Source: Nitrosomonadales bacterium (lineage in GTDB: Bacteria; Pseudomonadota; Gammaproteobacteria; Burkholderiales; Gallionellaceae). Taken from it: a stretch of DNA of 64,000 nt. Within the stretch, counting starts at the first letter, position 1; each line of letters begins with the position of its first letter. The position numbers and the translations under genes are program-made. Shown here one piece after another: positions 56,626-64,000 of the stretch. Location: NCBI GenBank assembly GCA_016177795.1, contig JACOUM010000007.1:124001-188000 (forward strand), written 5' to 3'. The notes under the pieces are model-generated. The model was not told the origin of the DNA. It did not search any database and saw only the letters and a list, made by a program, of their open reading frames with translations.

Positions 56626-58004
56626 TGCGCCTCCCGTGTCGATACGCAAAATTCCACCACGCGCTCCATTTTCATGAAGCGCGAGCCCTTCACCAGCACG
56701 GTGGTGCCCGCGTCCAGTTCACCTTCCAATGCCTTCTGCAAATCCTCGATGCGCTCGAAATGCTGCGCGCCGCTGCCGAATGCGTCTACCGCGTTGCGGC
56801 TCAGCTCACCCAGCGCATAAAGCTTTTCAATCCCGGCGCGGCGCGCTTCGCTGCCGATCCCGGCATGAAACGCGGCGGCGTTTTCGCCCAATTCGCCCAT
56901 GTCCCCCAGCACCAGCACGCGCTTGCCGCCGACCTGTGCTAATACGCCGATCGCGGCGCGCACCGAGGCGGGGTTGGCGTTGTAAGTGTCGTCGATCAAT
57001 GCCGCGCCATGCCGTGCGGCCTTGCGCTGCAGGCGTCCAGCCACACCGCTGAATTTCTCCAGAGCCGCGGCAATGGTTTCCAGCGGCACGTTCAATGCGA
57101 CAGCCGCAGCGCTTGCCGCCAATGCATTGCGTGCGTTATGCGCACCGGGCACCTGCAAATCTGCGCTGAAATTTCCCGATGGGGTTTGCGCGCTCAGGCG
57201 CAATCCGCTGGCTTGTGGCTGCCATTGCCCGGATATGTCGGCTGGCTGTTCCAGACCAAACTCGAGCAACGGATGCGTGCCGGCCAGGCCGCGCCACAAC
57301 GGCGCGTGCTCGTCATCTGCGTTAATAACCGCCGTGCCATGCGGCTTCAACCCGGCGAAGATTTCCCCCTTGGCGCGTGCCACCGCCTCCACCGAACCCA
57401 GCCCCTCCAGATGCGCGCTGCTGGCGTTGGTGATCAGCGCCACGTCAGGGTTGGCGACATGCGTCAGGTAATCGACTTCGCCGGGATGGTTCATGCCCAT
57501 TTCGATCACGGCATAACAATGCTGCGCGTTCAATTTCAGCAGGGTCAGCGGCATGCCGATGTCGTTGTTGAGATTGCCCCCGGTCGCCAGCACCGCATCA
57601 TCACTGCCCGAAGCTGCGCGCAAAATGCCGGCCAGCATTTCCTTCACCGTGGTCTTGCCGTTGCTGCCGGTGATCGCCACCAGCGGAATATCGAACTGCG
57701 TGCGCCAGTAAGCGGCCAGTTGCCCCAGCGCGAGGCGGGTGTCTTCCACCAGCAGGATTGAGGACTGAGGACTGAGGACTGAGGGATGCGATTCATAACT
57801 ATCGGCATTTACTAACGATGCGACGGCGCCGGACTGCAGGGCGTCCGCGGCGAATTCATAGCCGTCGAAATGCTCACCGCGCAGCGCGATGAACAGGTCT
57901 CCGCTTCTGATTTTCCGGCTGTCGGTCGACACCGCATCGAAGCGCGCGTCAGGTCCGGCCAGCCGGCCACTCAGTACTTGCGCGGCTTGCGAGAGCAGCA
58001 TCAT
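56610..58004 (-). CDS. murF: UDP-N-acetylmuramoyl-tripeptide--D-alanyl-D-alanine ligase MurF with tandem-repeat insertion
   Basis: Adds D-Ala-D-Ala to the UDP-MurNAc tripeptide. ATG 58004 ([15 protein letters not shown]) overlaps the murE stop (ATGA) behind GGAGG; 464 residues. ATP site [50 protein letters not shown], and C-terminal [19 protein letters not shown]. An odd segment [15 protein letters not shown] (about residues 71-85) before [14 protein letters not shown] is encoded by 7-bp tandem repeats and has no counterpart in the family. Confidence 0.95.
   Translation of the reverse strand: MMLLSQAAQVLSGRLAGPDARFDAVSTDSRKIRSGDLFIALRGEHFDGYEFAADALQSGAVASLVNADSYESHPSVLSPQSSILLVEDTRLALGQLAAYWRTQFDIPLVAITGSNGKTTVKEMLAGILRAASGSDDAVLATGGNLNNDIGMPLTLLKLNAQHCYAVIEMGMNHPGEVDYLTHVANPDVALITNASSAHLEGLGSVEAVARAKGEIFAGLKPHGTAVINADDEHAPLWRGLAGTHPLLEFGLEQPADISGQWQPQASGLRLSAQTPSGNFSADLQVPGAHNARNALAASAAAVALNVPLETIAAALEKFSGVAGRLQRKAARHGAALIDDTYNANPASVRAAIGVLAQVGGKRVLVLGDMGELGENAAAFHAGIGSEARRAGIEKLYALGELSRNAVDAFGSGAQHFERIEDLQKALEGELDAGTTVLVKGSRFMKMERVVEFCVSTREAQCCSH
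57754..57788. repeat. 7-bp tandem repeat inside murF
   Basis: Five head-to-tail units of the AGGACTG type: AGGATTG, AGGACTG three times (57761-57781), then AGGGATG. It is translated within MurF. The units are not a multiple of three, so only certain copy-number changes keep the frame. Confidence 0.85.
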
Positions 58005-59503
58005 GCCGTCGCCCTCCATGCCTGCAATGCGCGCTCGGCAACCGCCACATCGCTGAACGGGTGCTTCACCCCGTTGATTTCCTGATAATCCTCGTGCCCC
58101 TTGCCCGCGACCAGCACGGTATCGCATGGCCGCGCCAGTCCGATGGCGCGCTCGATGGCTGCGGCGCGTTCGACAATGATTTCGTGATTTTTTGCGGTCA
58201 TGCCGCCGACAATTTCGGCAATGATGCGCTGCGGATCTTCGCTGCGCGGGTTGTCGCTGGTGACGATGCAATGGTCGGAAAATTTCTCGGCGACCATGCC
58301 CATCATGGCGCGCTTGCCACGGTCACGGTCACCGCCGCAGCCGAAGACGCAAATCAATTTACCATCCGAAGGCGCATTGACCTCGCGCAACGCCAGCATC
58401 ACTTTCTCCAGCGCGTCCGGCGTGTGCGCGTAGTCCACGATGACCGTCGGCTGCCCCGTGCTGCCGAGGCGCTGCATCCGCCCGGCGACCGCCTGTACTT
58501 TGCTCAATGACTGCACCATCTCATTCAACTCGATGCCGCTCGCCAGCAATACCGCCAATGCGCCCAGCAAATTCGCCGCGTTGAAACGGCCAACCAGCAT
58601 GCTGTTTATTTGCCCCCCGCCCCAGCTCGAATAGACATCCAGCCGCAACCCCTGCCCGCTCATCTCCGCCAAGTGGCCATACGCCATGCGCAGCCCGAGG
58701 CGTTCGGCCAGTTGCAATGCGGCATCGCTCATGCCGTAGCCAATGACCTCGACAACACCGCCGCATAGCTCCTCGGCCAGTTCCGCGCCGAATGCATCAT
58801 CAAGATTGAGCACGGCGAATTTCAGTTCCTGCCAGTCGAACAGCTTGCGTTTGCTCGCCGCATAGCTTTCCATGTCGCCGTGATAATCGAGATGGTCGCG
58901 GCTCAGGTTAGTCAGCAGCGCCACATCGAAACGCACGCCGTTCACCCGCCCCTGCGCCAGCGCATGCGATGACACTTCCATCGCTACGGCCTGCACCTCG
59001 GCACGCAGATAATCCGCGAGCAGGCTGTGCACGCGAATCGTGTCCGGCGTGGTATTGGCGCTGGCCTGCAGCGCGCCAACCAGACCGTTGCCCAGCGTGC
59101 CGATCAGCGCGCATTTCTTTCCGGCATCGTTCAGCGCATGCGCGATCCAGTGGCTGGTAGTGGTCTTGCCGTTGGTGCCGGTAACGCCGATCATCTGCAA
59201 TTTTTCGGAAGGCGCGCCATACACCGCATCCGCCAGCCAGCCCGCCTTGTGACGCAGGTCGCTCACCGCGAGATTAGGTATCTGCCACGCGTCGTCCCAG
59301 ACGAAATGCTGTTTCTCCCAGATCACCGCATTCGCGCCCTGCGCAATTGCCTGGGCGATGAATTGCCGGCCGTCCGTCTTTTCGCCGGGATAGGCGACGA
59401 AGGTATCGCCGTGCTGCACCGCGCGGCTGTCGCTCACCAAACGCGTGATGGGCACTTTCAGCTTATTTAATTGTTCGACGGAGAATCCTTTGGAGGCGTC
59501 CAT
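58001..59503 (-). CDS. murE: UDP-N-acetylmuramoyl-L-alanyl-D-glutamate--2,6-diaminopimelate ligase MurE
   Basis: Adds meso-DAP to the stem peptide. 500 residues. ATP site GVTGTNGKTTTSHWIAHAL, MEVSSHALAQGRVNGVRFDVALLTNLSRDHLDYHG, and the DAP-specificity motif DNPRSEDPQ (Asp-Asn-Pro-Arg), which distinguishes it from Lys-adding enzymes. C-terminal VLVAGKGHEDYQ. Overlaps the ftsI stop by one base. Confidence 0.97.
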   Translation of the reverse strand: MDASKGFSVEQLNKLKVPITRLVSDSRAVQHGDTFVAYPGEKTDGRQFIAQAIAQGANAVIWEKQHFVWDDAWQIPNLAVSDLRHKAGWLADAVYGAPSEKLQMIGVTGTNGKTTTSHWIAHALNDAGKKCALIGTLGNGLVGALQASANTTPDTIRVHSLLADYLRAEVQAVAMEVSSHALAQGRVNGVRFDVALLTNLSRDHLDYHGDMESYAASKRKLFDWQELKFAVLNLDDAFGAELAEELCGGVVEVIGYGMSDAALQLAERLGLRMAYGHLAEMSGQGLRLDVYSSWGGGQINSMLVGRFNAANLLGALAVLLASGIELNEMVQSLSKVQAVAGRMQRLGSTGQPTVIVDYAHTPDALEKVMLALREVNAPSDGKLICVFGCGGDRDRGKRAMMGMVAEKFSDHCIVTSDNPRSEDPQRIIAEIVGGMTAKNHEIIVERAAAIERAIGLARPCDTVLVAGKGHEDYQEINGVKHPFSDVAVAERALQAWRATA

Positions 59504-61233
59504 TACACCTCCTCCCTGACGATATCAGCCGGCGGCGCAATGACGTTGTCCAGCGGCGCATCGTTCGGCACGTTGAGCGCGCGCAACGCGGCACCCGTCA
59601 CTCTGCTGAATACCGGCGCGGCGACCAGCCCGCCGTAATACTGGCCGTTGTTCGGCTCATCGATCATCACCGCCACGACCAGACGCGGATTCGATGCCGG
59701 CGCGAATCCGACGAACGATGCGACATAGCGGTCAATGTAACGGCCGCCCGCCAGTTTGTGTGCCGTGCCGGTCTTGCCCGCCACTCGATAACCGGCCACC
59801 TGCGCCAGCGGAGCCGTACCGCCGGGCTGTGTGACCAGTTCCAGCATGTCGCGCAGCGCATGTGCAGTGTTGACGGAGAACACCTTCCTGCCCGTTATCG
59901 GCGCGTCAAGCCTGAGCAACGACACCGGCTTCAGCTCGCCATCATTGGTAAATACGGTATAAGCGCGGGCCAGTTGCAGCAAATTCACCGACAAGCCATG
60001 GCCATACGACAGGGTGGCCTGCTCGATGGGCCGCCAGGTCCCGGGATCGCGCAACCTGCCTGGCGCCTCGCCCGGAAAATTGCTGCCGGTCTGGGCGCCG
60101 AAGCCGCTGTCCGACAGGCGCTGCCACAGTGCCTGCGGTTCCAGTGCCAGCGCCATTTTGGCCGCGCCGATATTGCTTGATTTTTGAATGACTTGTGCCA
60201 CGGTCAACATCGATTCCGGATGCGAGTCGTGGATTTTCCTGTTGCTCACCATGTACACACCGCGCTCGGTGTTGATGACGGTTTCCGGCCGCACCTTGCC
60301 CTGTTCGATGGCGGTCGCCACGGTGAACGGCTTCATCGTCGAACCCGGTTCGAACAGGTCGATGACGGCGCGATTGCGCATCGCCTGACTGCTGATCCTG
60401 CCGCGATTGTTGGGGTTGTACGCAGGGTAGTTGGCAAGTGCCAGCACTTCGCCGCTGCGCGCGTCGAGAACCACCACGGCGCCGGACTTGGCACGATGCT
60501 GTTTAACAGCGCTTTCCAGCTCACGATAGGCAAGATGTTGCACATTGCTGTCCAGACTCAGCGCGATATCGCTGCCCGGCTTGGGCGCGCGCAGGCTGCC
60601 GGCATCTTCCACAATACGTCCATGGCGATCCTTGATGACGCGCTGACTGCCATGCTTGCCGACCAGTTGCTCCTGCAGTGCAAACTCTAGCCCTTCCTGG
60701 CCGTTGTCATCCTGCCCGGTAAAGCCCAGCGTCTGCGCAGCCACCTCGCCAACGGGGTAATAGCGGCGATATTCGCGCTGCAGGGAAATGCCGGGGAGGT
60801 TCAGGCTCACCACTTTTTCGGCTTGATCTGGGGGCAGTTGCCGCTTGAGGTAGACGAAATCGCGCGAGGTATCGAACAGGCGATTTTTCAACTCTCCCAC
60901 ACCCATACCGAGTATCCGCGCCAGCTGCCTTACTTGCTGGCCGTCAATCTCCACATCCGCAGGGCTGGCCCACACTGATTCGACCGGTGTGCTGACGGCG
61001 AGGGGAATGCCGTTGCGGTCAGTGATCATGCCGCGATGCGCGCTGACCTCGATCACGCGGCTGTAGCGTGCGTTACCCTTTTCCTGCAGGAAGTCATTGT
61101 GCACCACCTGCAAATACGCACCGCGCCCGAACAGCCCGGCCAGCCCGAACAGCAACACCACGAATAACGCGGTGGCGCGCCATCCGGGCAGTTTCGCCGT
61201 GATGTCAGGAAGTGCGCTAGCCGCGTAATTCAT
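59503..61233 (-). CDS. ftsI: Peptidoglycan transpeptidase FtsI (PBP3)
   Basis: Septal DD-transpeptidase, anchored by one helix (about 22-42, ATALFVVLLFGLAGLFGRGAY). 576 residues. Active-site serine motif STMK (in EPGSTMKPF, about 300), SSN in KSSNIGAAKMALAL, and KTG in AGKTGTAHK (about 490). The N-terminal pedestal includes HRGMITDRNGIPLAVS. Lies between ftsL and murE in canonical order. Confidence 0.97.
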   Translation of the reverse strand: MNYAASALPDITAKLPGWRATALFVVLLFGLAGLFGRGAYLQVVHNDFLQEKGNARYSRVIEVSAHRGMITDRNGIPLAVSTPVESVWASPADVEIDGQQVRQLARILGMGVGELKNRLFDTSRDFVYLKRQLPPDQAEKVVSLNLPGISLQREYRRYYPVGEVAAQTLGFTGQDDNGQEGLEFALQEQLVGKHGSQRVIKDRHGRIVEDAGSLRAPKPGSDIALSLDSNVQHLAYRELESAVKQHRAKSGAVVVLDARSGEVLALANYPAYNPNNRGRISSQAMRNRAVIDLFEPGSTMKPFTVATAIEQGKVRPETVINTERGVYMVSNRKIHDSHPESMLTVAQVIQKSSNIGAAKMALALEPQALWQRLSDSGFGAQTGSNFPGEAPGRLRDPGTWRPIEQATLSYGHGLSVNLLQLARAYTVFTNDGELKPVSLLRLDAPITGRKVFSVNTAHALRDMLELVTQPGGTAPLAQVAGYRVAGKTGTAHKLAGGRYIDRYVASFVGFAPASNPRLVVAVMIDEPNNGQYYGGLVAAPVFSRVTGAALRALNVPNDAPLDNVIAPPADIVREEV

Positions 61234-61535
61234 GGTTGTTTATTTATATGGCCGTCAGGCTCTACCCGTATAAATTGAATTTGCCCGCTCTTGGGAAACT
61301 GCATCTGCAACCGCTGTACGGCAATTTTTTCCACCCGCGTCAGTGCGGCCCAGGTGCTTTGCTCCAGTTGCAACTGCCCCCATTCCACCTCCATCTGCTG
61401 CGCGCGTTCTTTCTGTTTCTGCAACTCGATGTAAAGCTTGCGCGCCTTGTGCTGCGAAGTGACCACGCTCAATGCACACAACACCACCGCCACCAGCAGC
61501 AACACGTTCAGCCCGTTGCTGCTAGGCAACATCAC
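61230..61535 (-). CDS. ftsL: Cell division protein FtsL
   Basis: Short bitopic divisome protein, 101 residues: N-terminal helix (about 8-26, [19 protein letters not shown]) followed by a periplasmic coiled coil ([34 protein letters not shown]). Overlaps both rsmH (14 bases) and ftsI (4 bases). Assignment relies on position and topology, as FtsL is poorly conserved. Confidence 0.92.
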   Translation of the reverse strand: MMLPSSNGLNVLLLVAVVLCALSVVTSQHKARKLYIELQKQKERAQQMEVEWGQLQLEQSTWAALTRVEKIAVQRLQMQFPKSGQIQFIRVEPDGHINKQP

Positions 61536-62457
61536 TGCGCTCCGCCACGCGCATTACCGCGCTGCGCGCGCGCGGATTGGCCCGCACCTCCGCCTCAGTC
61601 GCGCGCACTGCCTTGCCGATCAAACGCAACCGCCCGTGCGGCACTTCGCTGGCGCGGATCGGCACATTGCGCGGTAGCTTGTCGCCCTCCGCAATGTCGC
61701 GCATGAAGTGCTTGACCATGCGGTCTTCCAGCGAATGAAAACTGATCACCACCAAACGTCCCCCGGCCCTGAGCAGCGTCACACACTCTGGCAGCACCCG
61801 CGCAAGCTCTTCGAGTTCCCGGTTGAGATAAATCCGTATAGCCTGAAAGGTGCGTGTCGCCGGATTCTGCCCGGCTTCGCGGGTACGTACCGCTTTGCCA
61901 GCCAGCTCGACGAGCTGCCGCGTGGTGAGGATGGGTTCCGTTGCGCGCGCCGCAACAACCGCCCTTGCAATCTGCTTAGCAAACCGTTCTTCGCCGTAAT
62001 CACGTATCACCTCCGCAAGTAAGCCTTCCTCCACCGTCGCCAGCCACTCGGCCGCCGTCATCCCGCTGCTGGTGTCCATGCGCATATCCAGCGGTGCATC
62101 GAAGCGGAAACTGAACCCGCGTCTGGCATCATCCAGTTGCGGCGACGACACACCCAGATCCAGCAGAATGCCATCTACACTTGCCACGTCCTGTTCGCGC
62201 AACACTTCCGCCAACTGCGCAAAACCGCGATGTACTATCCGAAAACGCGCATCGCGCCACTCCCTGCCTGCTGCCACCGCTGCCGGATCCTTATCCAGCG
62301 CAATCAATCTGCCGTTGCCGCCCAACTGCTCCAGTATTCGTGCGCTGTGCCCGCCGCGCCCGAATGTGCCATCCACATAGATGCCGTCCGGCTTGATGGC
62401 CAGCGCTTCGACAGCTTCATGCAACAGAACGGTGGTGTGGGCCAAGCCCTCACTCAC
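61522..62457 (-). CDS. rsmH: 16S rRNA (cytosine-1402-N4)-methyltransferase RsmH
   Basis: Methylates C1402 of 16S rRNA. 311 residues. GTG start at 62457 overlapping the mraZ stop. SAM-binding motif [58 protein letters not shown], and [17 protein letters not shown] are diagnostic. Confidence 0.97.
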   Translation of the reverse strand: MSEGLAHTTVLLHEAVEALAIKPDGIYVDGTFGRGGHSARILEQLGGNGRLIALDKDPAAVAAGREWRDARFRIVHRGFAQLAEVLREQDVASVDGILLDLGVSSPQLDDARRGFSFRFDAPLDMRMDTSSGMTAAEWLATVEEGLLAEVIRDYGEERFAKQIARAVVAARATEPILTTRQLVELAGKAVRTREAGQNPATRTFQAIRIYLNRELEELARVLPECVTLLRAGGRLVVISFHSLEDRMVKHFMRDIAEGDKLPRNVPIRASEVPHGRLRLIGKAVRATEAEVRANPRARSAVMRVAERSDVA

Positions 62458-62900
62458 AAAGAAAAACCTTCCAGTTCCGGCGGCAGGTCACCTTCCATGA
62501 ACGACAAGCCGGCTTCCTGCTGCGCCTGCCATTTCGCCTCGTCCCACAATTCGAATTTATTACCTTGGCCGACCAGCATCACGCGCTTGTCCAGCGCGGC
62601 GTAGCTGCGCAAGGCTGGAGATATCAGCACGCGCCCGGCGCCGTCCATCACCACATCCTCGGCATAACCGATCAGGCGACGTTGCAACGCGCGGATCTTC
62701 GGATTGAGCGCGGAAAGCTTGAGCAGCTTCTCGCGGATCGGCTGCCACTCAGGCTGCGGATAGAGCAACAGACAACCGTCGGCGTCGGCAGTCAGCACCA
62801 ACTGACCTGCGCAATGCGCCAGCAGCATGTCGCGATGCCGCGCCGGTATCGCGAGCCTGCCCTTGCTATCCAGATTGAGTTGCGCCGCCCCCTGAAACAT
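62454..62900 (-). CDS. mraZ: Transcriptional regulator MraZ
   Basis: AbrB-like repressor that in other bacteria controls its own dcw operon. ATG 62900 ([23 protein letters not shown]), behind AAAGGGG, gives 148 residues. Two MraZ repeats: [20 protein letters not shown] and [19 protein letters not shown], each with the conserved D-x-K/A-G-R motif. First gene of the cluster; its operator is visible upstream. Confidence 0.96.
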   Translation of the reverse strand: MFQGAAQLNLDSKGRLAIPARHRDMLLAHCAGQLVLTADADGCLLLYPQPEWQPIREKLLKLSALNPKIRALQRRLIGYAEDVVMDGAGRVLISPALRSYAALDKRVMLVGQGNKFELWDEAKWQAQQEAGLSFMEGDLPPELEGFSL

Positions 62901-62910
62901 CCCCTTTACC

Positions 62911-62944
62911 CCCACTTTTACCCACTTTTTACCACTTAAGCCCA
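62911..62944 (-). promoter_or_regulatory. MraZ operator: four TGGK boxes at 10-bp spacing
   Basis: On the minus strand the boxes TGGG (62941-62944), TGGT (62931-62934), TGGG (62921-62924) and TGGG (62911-62914) repeat every 10 bp, the arrangement reported for MraZ-binding sites. The first box abuts the -10 element, so binding should block transcription initiation. Confidence 0.88.
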
Positions 62945-62972
62945 CTATATTGAAAAAAAACCAGCAGGTCAA
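62944..62972 (-). promoter_or_regulatory. Sigma-70 promoter of the dcw cluster
   Basis: Minus strand: -35 TTGACC (62967-62972) and -10 TATAGT (62944-62949) with a 17-base spacer; each hexamer matches consensus at five of six positions. It lies 44 bases before the mraZ start codon. Confidence 0.88.
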
Positions 62973-63232
62973 GCGGAAAAACGGGATTTTTCTTTACAGG
63001 ACAAGGAGTTAGCGCAGAAAGTTAAAGAAAAGCAAATATGCTTAAAAAGCAACGAATTGCGCAAATAATCTAAAGTTGTTTGTAATGGACGGGCTAGATA
63101 TTCCGGTGTATTGCCCCGGCAAGGATGCCGGGTAACCGTCAGGAAGCAATAGGTACGAGTAAAAAGGGAAGTAAAAAGGTACCTACTCTTCGAATTATTT
63201 CCTGGCTACACACAGACTGCGCCTTGACGAGG

Positions 63233-63585
63233 AAAGTGAAGCTGGCCGGTAAGCCGGGTTCTGTCGTGGACAGTCATTCCTCTAGGCGTTTCGTTACCTG
63301 ACGCTCAAGCAACCTACCCGCAGGCGACGCGAGCAACGTCATGGCCTGCCTATTTGGTCTTGCTCCGGATGGGGTTTACCCTGCCGCTGATGTTGCCACC
63401 AGCGCGGTGAGCTCTTACCTCGCCATTTCAACCTTGCCTGATCCGCTCGCGCGGCCATCGGCGGTGTATTTTCTGTGGCACTTTCCATCGCCTCGCGGCG
63501 TCCGGCCGTTAACCGGCATCCTGCTCTGCGGAGCCCGGACTTTCCTCCCCGCCCTTGCGGACGCGGCGACTGTCTGGCCAGCTTC
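63233..63585 (-). ncRNA. rnpB: RNase P RNA (type A, bacterial)
   Basis: Catalytic RNA of RNase P, which matures tRNA 5' ends. About 353 nt on the minus strand, from GAAGCTGGCCAGACAGTCGC to CCGGCTTACCGGCCAGCTTC, whose ends pair (P1 stem GAAGCTGGCC/GGCCAGCTTC). Conserved elements: GAGGAAAGTCCGGGCTCC (CR-I/P4 strand), the CAGGGTAA-like CR region, GGAGCAAGACCAAATAGG (CR-V), GGTTGCTTGAGC, and AGGAATGACTGTCCACGACA with ACAGAACCCGGCTTA near the 3' end. Exact ends are uncertain by a few bases. Its promoter should lie in 63590-63660, but I could not define it. Confidence 0.96.
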
Positions 63586-63696
63586 GATGCGAAGTCTATC
63601 ACGGGAACATTGCGCAAGCCCGGGAGCACTGACTTTAGTTACGGCGACGGCGCACGGGCTGCAGCGGACGGTGTCAATAACCTTCAGTATGGCTAG

Positions 63697-63720
63697 GCCG
63701 AAATATATAGGCATTTCGGC
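63697..63720. other. Perfect 8-bp inverted repeat upstream of the last gene
   Basis: GCCGAAAT/ATTTCGGC with an 8-base loop. No T-run follows on either side, so it is more likely an operator or leader hairpin than a terminator. It lies 62 bases before the final start codon. Confidence 0.45.
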
Positions 63721-63781
63721 ATATTGTTCTTTCATCCCCGACAGAATATAAAGCAGTCATCAGGAGAATTGCTGGAGAGAT

Positions 63782-64000
63782 ATGATGGCAGTGTCAGTTG
63801 GCATGCAAAATTTTTTTGAACTCGGCGTCCAGCCAAAACGCGAGATGCGCAGCAGGCTCAACCTCGTTGCCGCGGCCGAGGCGCATATATTATGGAAGAC
63901 GCGCTTGGGGCACCATGTTCACGGAAGCATTCGTGAACCCCTGGAATCCGCTCCGCTTGGCCAGGATGGCATCTGCCAGTTGGGAAGCTGGATCAACGGC
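63782..64000 (+). CDS. CZB (chemoreceptor zinc-binding) domain protein, 3' truncated
   Basis: The frame starts at ATG 63782 (a second ATG follows immediately), behind GGAGAG, and runs off the window after 73 codons. The visible part NLVAAAEAHILWKTRLGHHVHGSIREPLE...GQDGICQLGSWI matches the CZB domain pattern: a His two residues before the Leu-Trp-Lys, and the C-x-L-G-x-W motif that supplies a zinc-binding Cys. CZB domains occur in chemoreceptors and diguanylate cyclases or alone; here it sits near the N-terminus, so a cytoplasmic sensor with a downstream signalling domain is likely but unseen. Confidence 0.75.
   Translation, partial: MMAVSVGMQNFFELGVQPKREMRSRLNLVAAAEAHILWKTRLGHHVHGSIREPLESAPLGQDGICQLGSWING

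Noticed and set aside
62973-63232. Hairpin CCCGGC-AAGGAT-GCCGGG near 63116 considered as a riboswitch or terminator
   Set aside because: No T-run follows and no riboswitch core could be recognised; it lies between two minus-strand transcripts.

Overview
The window reads as a chromosomal segment of a betaproteobacterium, most likely of the order Nitrosomonadales and possibly a Gallionellaceae-type organism. This is inferred from gene order and protein flavour only: lptCAB-rpoN-hpf-ptsN-hprK-rapZ, a cbb3 oxidase cluster with two FNR-type regulators, pilSR with a PP0621-type gene, and a full dcw cluster. No database search was possible. Nearly all of the DNA is housekeeping sequence. There is no prophage, CRISPR array, tRNA or 16S/23S rRNA gene that I can see.

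Layout. 1-7890 (+): the end of kdsC, lptC, lptA, lptB, rpoN, hpf, a terminator, ptsN, hprK, rapZ, a NusG-II protein, a Gx-family membrane protein and ubiX. 7891-10524: an accessory patch with two unknown genes, a REP-associated (RAYT) transposase, two copies of a 132-bp structured repeat and a REP. 10511-15260 (-): mutY, asmA, hemN. 15314-16140: an FNR box between hemN and a divergent fnr gene. 16228-16370: a MITE-like element, followed by an unknown anchored protein. 17053-25272 (-): ccoNOQP, a terminator, then ccoG-ccoH-ccoI-ccoS. 25619-29945 (-): a second FNR-type regulator, pabB, a histone H1-like protein and ampD. 29935-33151 (-): pilR, pilS and the PP0621-type gene. 33194-43636 (-): a molybdenum block with modABC and what looks like a complete molybdopterin pathway (mog, moeA, mobA, mobB, moaE, moaD, moaC, moeB, moaA). 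This block is interrupted by one lower-GC accessory gene with TIR-like features. 43887-62900 (-): lpxC and the dcw cluster from mraZ to ftsZ, driven by a clear sigma-70 promoter with four MraZ boxes. 63233-63585 (-): the RNase P RNA. 63782-64000 (+): the start of a protein with a CZB zinc-binding domain.

How the genes fit together. The LPS export genes, lpxC and the dcw cluster build the envelope, and AmpD recycles peptidoglycan. RpoN, PtsN, HprK and PilSR form a sigma-54/PTS regulatory set. FNR, HemN and the cbb3 oxidase serve low-oxygen respiration. modABC and the moa/moe/mob genes supply molybdenum cofactor.

The most unusual theme is small-repeat invasion of tightly packed operons. Hairpin-forming repeats sit in frame inside murB (twice), murG and murF, and a repeat forms much of the C-terminus of the RAYT protein. 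A MITE abuts the start codon of mog and appears to provide its ribosome-binding site. A REP contains the stop codon of mutY. A CCACGAAA-ended element splits moaE/moaD, murC/murG and murG/ftsW. Several of these repeats show compensatory stem changes between copies. The other candidate for something new is the TIR-like gene at 35944-36894.
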